41,472 nt of DNA from a virus, in IMG/VR virus record IMGVR_UViG_3300032315_000301, positions 1-41,472 of that record. One strand, given 5' to 3'. Position 1 is the stretch's first letter. Each line of letters starts with the position of its first letter. Shown here piece by piece: positions 38,361-41,472 of the stretch. Both the position numbers and the translations under genes were made by a program. The notes beneath the pieces were generated by a model. It saw nothing but the letters and a program-made list of their open reading frames with translations. It had not been told where the DNA came from and ran no database searches.

Positions 38361-40237
38361 ACTGTTCGAGCCGTGAGTGAGATCACTCCACCGAACCCGG
38401 ATCCATCAGTGGGAGGAGCGATCTGCGAGAAGCTGAGCTCCTCAACCACGACAATTAGAGCCTCAAGAGTATTGAGGTCCTGTAGTCGGACGGTCGGGCC
38501 GTAGTTCACAGTGTCGCGAAGGGCCTGCCACCGAGCCAGGGCAGACCCGTCGTACCCTTTCAGCACTCCGTACTGGTCACGCTCAAAGTCGAAGCACGAA
38601 AGCTGGATGCGGAGCAGTTCTGCCCGCGTCACGGCGGGCAGAGCCCGGATCTGCCAGCCCTGGATGATCGGACCCTTAGTGTTGTCGGAGGAGTCACGAG
38701 TCAGCTCAAGCCTCACAGCGAGCTGTTGCTGCGGAGTTACTGGATATCCGATCGAGAATGACTGGTCGAGATTGGATGAGGCATCAGCTAGGCCGACAGT
38801 CGTGGCCGTGCCATCTCGGTCGACAACCCTGATGGACGTCGAACCCTTCACTGGACGCGCAATCTCCATGCGAATGGAGTCGAAGTTCTTGAGCTCGAGG
38901 GTTCCGTACCGAACCGCACCCGACTGGATGAATCCAGTCGACTCAAGGTTCGAGCCCGTCGCGTAGACCCGCGCCGTGGTGCCAGTGAGAACTAGGGCTA
39001 GATCGCTGGCCGATGTTGCCACGATGCCCGTGACTGTCCCCGACTGACCGGAAGGGGCTCGAACGTCATTCGCCCATGGAACTCGACCGGACTCATCCAG
39101 GTCCGAAAGGTCCATGCGAATCAGCCCGGGTCGACCGTCACCAGCATCAGTCACGCCAGTAAAGACGAAGCGGTCGAAGGGACGAAGGCCGCCCGAGGTG
39201 GCACCCTCATAGGTGAAGGGGCCGTAGGTAACCTGCCCCTCCGTAGCCACCGTGCCGACGCGAATGCCAAGGTTTGTCGCAATAACTACATAGGCCCCGA
39301 GGTAACTGATGATGTCGAGGATCTGCTCACCAACGGGAAGCTCAGCCGTCGTGATTGCACCAGACAGGGTAGGTAGATCGCCCTGGGCATCGAGAACGAA
39401 GCGATAGATGGCGGAGCCACTATCGCCGTACCCGGCTACTAGCAGGGCACCGGGGGCTTCTGCCGCACTCGTCCACACCCAGGACGAGTCGGGATGCTTG
39501 TAGAACTCCGTCTGCACATCGAGATTGCCGCCAGCTAGGGACAGCTCGAAGAGGTCCTGACCTTGGGCGACGAGGAGCCGCTGCTTGACCCACCACGCCT
39601 TGGTCGCACCATTCGATGTCGTCCACAGGCTGGTGAACGTGGTGGTCCCGTTCGTGGCCGAGTAGATACCTCCAGCGGCATTGATCGCCAGGACCTTGGG
39701 CCCGGCGAGAAGTAGGTAGGCTAGTGTTCCGGAGAAGCCTGAAGTCGCCGTAGTAGTGCCAGCGTTGTATCGGTCAATGCTGCTACCGACGCCCATGTAA
39801 AACTGCACTCCAGTGCCGTACTTGACGAGCCGAGCGGTATCGGTCAACGAGAAGGACTTGACTTGCGACGTCGACCTGAGGAGTGAGATCTGACCAAGCT
39901 CCCAGATGTCGATACCTGCACTGGCGTCGAACCTTCTCTGGATGCGCTCATTTTCAGCAGGCTCCATAAACTTGACGCCAGCGCCGCCAGACCAGTCGGT
40001 CTGGGAGCGCAGCCACCATGAGTCCAGAGACTGGTCACCAGGAGCTGCCGACTGATCTACCTGCTGCTTGCGCACAGGCGCAAGGGCACGCTCATAGGGA
40101 GTGGCATCCGAGGTGAGTGACAGGAAAGGGAGCTCACCGATTGCGTAGTCGTATCGGATTGAGTCAGGCGAGTAGGACGCGGCAGTACCGACTACGCCGA
40201 CCGGGATGATCGGCGTAGTGACGACATTCTGAGACAA
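38357..40237 (-). CDS. large tail protein, probable tail-tube or nozzle component
   Basis: 626 residues from TTG 40237, preceded by GGAGGACG. Regularly spaced beta-type repeats (about residues 130-420; WVWTSAAEAPGALLVAGYGD, VVIATNLGIRVGTV, LALVLTGTTARVYATG) suggest a beta-propeller. The C-terminal part is beta-sandwich-like (SIRVVDRDGTATTVGLADAS). The beta-propeller pattern and the position before the lysis genes resemble tail hub or nozzle proteins of short-tailed phages. No enzyme motif is seen; the structural type is inferred. Confidence 0.6.
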   Translation of the reverse strand: MSQNVVTTPIIPVGVVGTAASYSPDSIRYDYAIGELPFLSLTSDATPYERALAPVRKQQVDQSAAPGDQSLDSWWLRSQTDWSGGAGVKFMEPAENERIQRRFDASAGIDIWELGQISLLRSTSQVKSFSLTDTARLVKYGTGVQFYMGVGSSIDRYNAGTTTATSGFSGTLAYLLLAGPKVLAINAAGGIYSATNGTTTFTSLWTTSNGATKAWWVKQRLLVAQGQDLFELSLAGGNLDVQTEFYKHPDSSWVWTSAAEAPGALLVAGYGDSGSAIYRFVLDAQGDLPTLSGAITTAELPVGEQILDIISYLGAYVVIATNLGIRVGTVATEGQVTYGPFTYEGATSGGLRPFDRFVFTGVTDAGDGRPGLIRMDLSDLDESGRVPWANDVRAPSGQSGTVTGIVATSASDLALVLTGTTARVYATGSNLESTGFIQSGAVRYGTLELKNFDSIRMEIARPVKGSTSIRVVDRDGTATTVGLADASSNLDQSFSIGYPVTPQQQLAVRLELTRDSSDNTKGPIIQGWQIRALPAVTRAELLRIQLSCFDFERDQYGVLKGYDGSALARWQALRDTVNYGPTVRLQDLNTLEALIVVVEELSFSQIAPPTDGSGFGGVISLTARTV

Positions 40238-40263
40238 GCGTCCTCCAGACGTGACTCACCAGA

Positions 40264-40294
40264 CGTGGGGCCGCTCATGCCGAGCGACCCCACG
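40264..40294 (-). terminator. stem-loop between two tail genes
   Basis: CGTGGGG / CCCCACG enclose a second stem CGCTC / GAGCG, giving a nested hairpin shortly after the 40315 stop. No T run, so it may be a weak terminator or stability element. Confidence 0.55.
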
Positions 40295-40314
40295 CCGATA
40301 GAAGGAGAGATAGA

Positions 40315-40929
40315 TCAGGTCAGGTCGAACCAGAGGTACGAGAACGTGGCAGCAGCCTGGTCGATCGCGGCAGCAGATGAGTTCACGGCGTACACCGTCA
40401 CAGTGTTAGCACCTGTGACAGCGGCACCAGCGAACGCCAGACCCGTCGTGAGGACGGGCGGGTTGACCACGACGATGTCCCCAGCGGCAACGCCAGTCAG
40501 CGTGAACGTCTTGGAGCCTGTCGAGCCAGCGGCAATCGCATCGAAGTTTACCGATGCGGTACCCGTGGCCACGACCGCCTTCAGATCGGCAGCCTTGCCG
40601 ACGTAGCGTGCCGCAATCTCTGCCGGGGCGAGGCGCTTGGTTGCGTCGGGGGAGGGCTCGAACGTCAAGTTCTGCCCCTCGCGCAGTTCAACTGAGCGGG
40701 TGCCGTCTGGGGTGTTGGCGATCTGAACCCCATTGCGCAGCACCGACACGGTGCTGACGCCGTTGATGCCCGTGTAGTAGGTGGTCGTGTCAGTGAGCGT
40801 CGCCGGGAACGACGCGGCACTGGACAGGGCATCGTCGGTGAACCATGTCTGTCCCGTAGTGGATGTAATGCTGACCACCAGCGTATCCCCAGCGGGGTTA
40901 CGCATGGTGATTGAGCCGCCAAGGGCCAT
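40315..40929 (-). CDS. tail or appendage protein with beta-sandwich-like domains
   Basis: 204 residues; ATG 40929 after GAAGGAGAATGAA. The first half (ITMRNPAGDTLVVSITSTTG, VSVLRNGVQIANTPDGTRSV) and the second half (VNFDAIAAGSTGSKTFTLTG, VVVNPPVLTTGLAFAGAAV) both look like Ig-like or head-fibre beta domains. Such proteins usually decorate capsids or tails. Followed by a hairpin, so it may be produced in high amount. No enzymatic site is seen. Confidence 0.6.
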   Translation of the reverse strand: MALGGSITMRNPAGDTLVVSITSTTGQTWFTDDALSSAASFPATLTDTTTYYTGINGVSTVSVLRNGVQIANTPDGTRSVELREGQNLTFEPSPDATKRLAPAEIAARYVGKAADLKAVVATGTASVNFDAIAAGSTGSKTFTLTGVAAGDIVVVNPPVLTTGLAFAGAAVTGANTVTVYAVNSSAAAIDQAAATFSYLWFDLT

Positions 40930-40930
40930 T

Positions 40931-41056
40931 TCATTCTCCTTCTATTGGTGGGATAGGCGCACCCTCGCAACAGTGCGCCTTGTACTTACATACGGGGCAA
41001 AGCCACCGCGAATAGACAGGCTCGAAAGCCCGTCCACAGTTGTCACACTCAATCAA
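40931..41056 (-). CDS. small rubredoxin-like zinc-ribbon protein
   Basis: 41 residues from a TTG at 41056. IECDNCGRAFEPVYSRWLCP, VCKYKAHCCEG: two C-x2-C pairs (4/7, 20/23) plus Cys29/30, a compact zinc ribbon that I recognise from structural operons of actinobacterial phages. No good ribosome site precedes the TTG. The same frame continues upstream through one TGA into the 41060-41113 peptide, which has the real ribosome site, so the gene may be interrupted, read through or re-initiated. Confidence 0.65.
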   Translation of the reverse strand: MIECDNCGRAFEPVYSRWLCPVCKYKAHCCEGAPIPPIEGE

Positions 41057-41059
41057 GAC

Positions 41060-41113
41060 TCAGTCTTCGTCGTATTCGACATATCCGAGGAAGTCCCAGA
41101 TGTCGTCATCCAT
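41060..41113 (-). CDS. 17-residue leader peptide or N-terminal fragment of the zinc-ribbon gene
   Basis: ATG 41113 has a good AGGAGAGG site and encodes MDDDIWDFLGYVEYDED before TGA. Without that stop the frame joins directly to the zinc ribbon. It could be a mutated N-terminus or a translated leader. Confidence 0.5.
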   Translation of the reverse strand: MDDDIWDFLGYVEYDED

Positions 41114-41237
41114 AACCTCTCCTTATCTGGCATCAGGATGCAGGTTAAATGGCTGCGTTACTGCATTGCAGTGCCGCAGGGATCAATGGGGAACTACTCA
41201 TAAGCGGAAGTCAGGCTCGGCCTATGAGAAGTGTTCG

Positions 41238-41305
41238 CCCCACCCCTGAGAATCGAACTCAGCACGACAGGATTTGGAGGCCCGTCTGCGCCCAGCGCGG
41301 GTGGA
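41238..41305 (-). tRNA. tRNA-like element (possible tRNA-Trp CCA)
   Basis: Read on the minus strand: acceptor TCCACCC (41305-41299) pairs perfectly (one G-U) with GGGTGGG (41245-41239), discriminator G, T arm CTGAG-TTCGATT-CTCAG. The loop CTCCAAA places anticodon CCA (Trp) after U33, with a stem of four pairs and one mismatch. The D region (GCGCTGGGCGC) is about five bases short. No CCA end is encoded. tRNA-Trp genes occur in other actinobacterial phages; the short D arm leaves function uncertain. Confidence 0.5.
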
Positions 41306-41472
41306 TAAAACCCCACCAGTCCCTGAGGACGATGGGGAGTTAGATCGTGAACTCTTACTTTCACGACATGCACATCAGCCCCGCGCAAGGCGGGGCCGAT
41401 GGCGGTGCGAACGGCTACCGGCAGCGGCTCGCAGACCTAGTGTCCCAGACGTGCCCGACATCGAGGCCAGGA
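41306..41472. other. right-edge stretch with two hairpins
   Basis: TCGTGAA / TTCACGA (41345-41366, 8-nt loop) and GCCCCGC / GCGGGGC (41378-41396, 5-nt loop) lie next to the tRNA-like element. If the sequence is circular, the tail gene from position 1 would stop at 41375, inside this region, and the second hairpin would then cover its end. No other gene is supported between 41114 and 41472 apart from the tRNA-like element. Confidence 0.45.

Noticed and set aside
1-41472. Insertion sequence or transposase
   Set aside because: No transposase motif or flanking inverted repeat pair was found; the only recombinase is the tyrosine integrase.

Overview
This window reads as an essentially complete, tailed double-stranded DNA phage of an actinobacterial host. 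The host call rests on a WhiB-family regulator (31436-31702), a DUF4192 protein (24814-25281), many GTG/TTG starts with GGAGG-type ribosome sites, and a visibly G+C-rich sequence. The virion set is large terminase, portal, scaffold, major capsid and one 2562-residue virion protein, and I see no tape measure, tail tube or sheath. That points to a short-tailed, podovirus-like particle. The tail gene at position 1 runs off the left edge while minus-strand virion and lysis genes resume at the right edge. The sequence is therefore probably a circular or circularly permuted genome opened inside the tail genes (inference).

Layout. (1) 20709 down to 1, minus strand: terminase, portal, four tiny basic proteins, small virion proteins, the giant protein, three further probable internal virion proteins, a tRNA-like element, scaffold, capsid and tail/appendage proteins. 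(2) 41472 down to 37029, minus strand: a tRNA-like element, a small zinc-ribbon gene, two tail proteins, then a lysis block (peptidoglycan-binding domain, two membrane proteins, amidase). (3) 36966 to 34844: a strong terminator, a plus-strand tyrosine integrase followed by a small zinc-finger gene, and a divergent helix-turn-helix gene. This looks like a lysogeny control region. (4) 34820 to 28230, minus strand: replication, recombination and regulation genes. These are a Cas4/RecB-like nuclease split over two genes, a RecA-fold helicase, a two-frame primase, a resolvase-like nuclease, WhiB, a metallophosphoesterase and a sigma-like factor. (5) 22434 to 28213, plus strand: an accessory cassette headed by an amidoligase and a class II glutamine amidotransferase, followed by small proteins, DUF4192, a DUF932/TIGR03299-type protein and more small proteins. 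(6) 20710-21485: a G+C-rich stretch without genes upstream of terminase, plus a minus-strand regulator-like gene at 21540-22067.

The points most worth a second look are the amidoligase/amidotransferase pair, which suggests a peptide or metabolite modification activity; the split nuclease, whose four likely Fe-S cysteines are encoded by two different genes separated by an unrelated gene; the giant virion protein with an internal segment resembling ADP-ribosyltransferase-like phage domains; and short repeated leader and intergenic motifs that may be regulatory. All functional calls come from reading motifs by eye; no database search was run.
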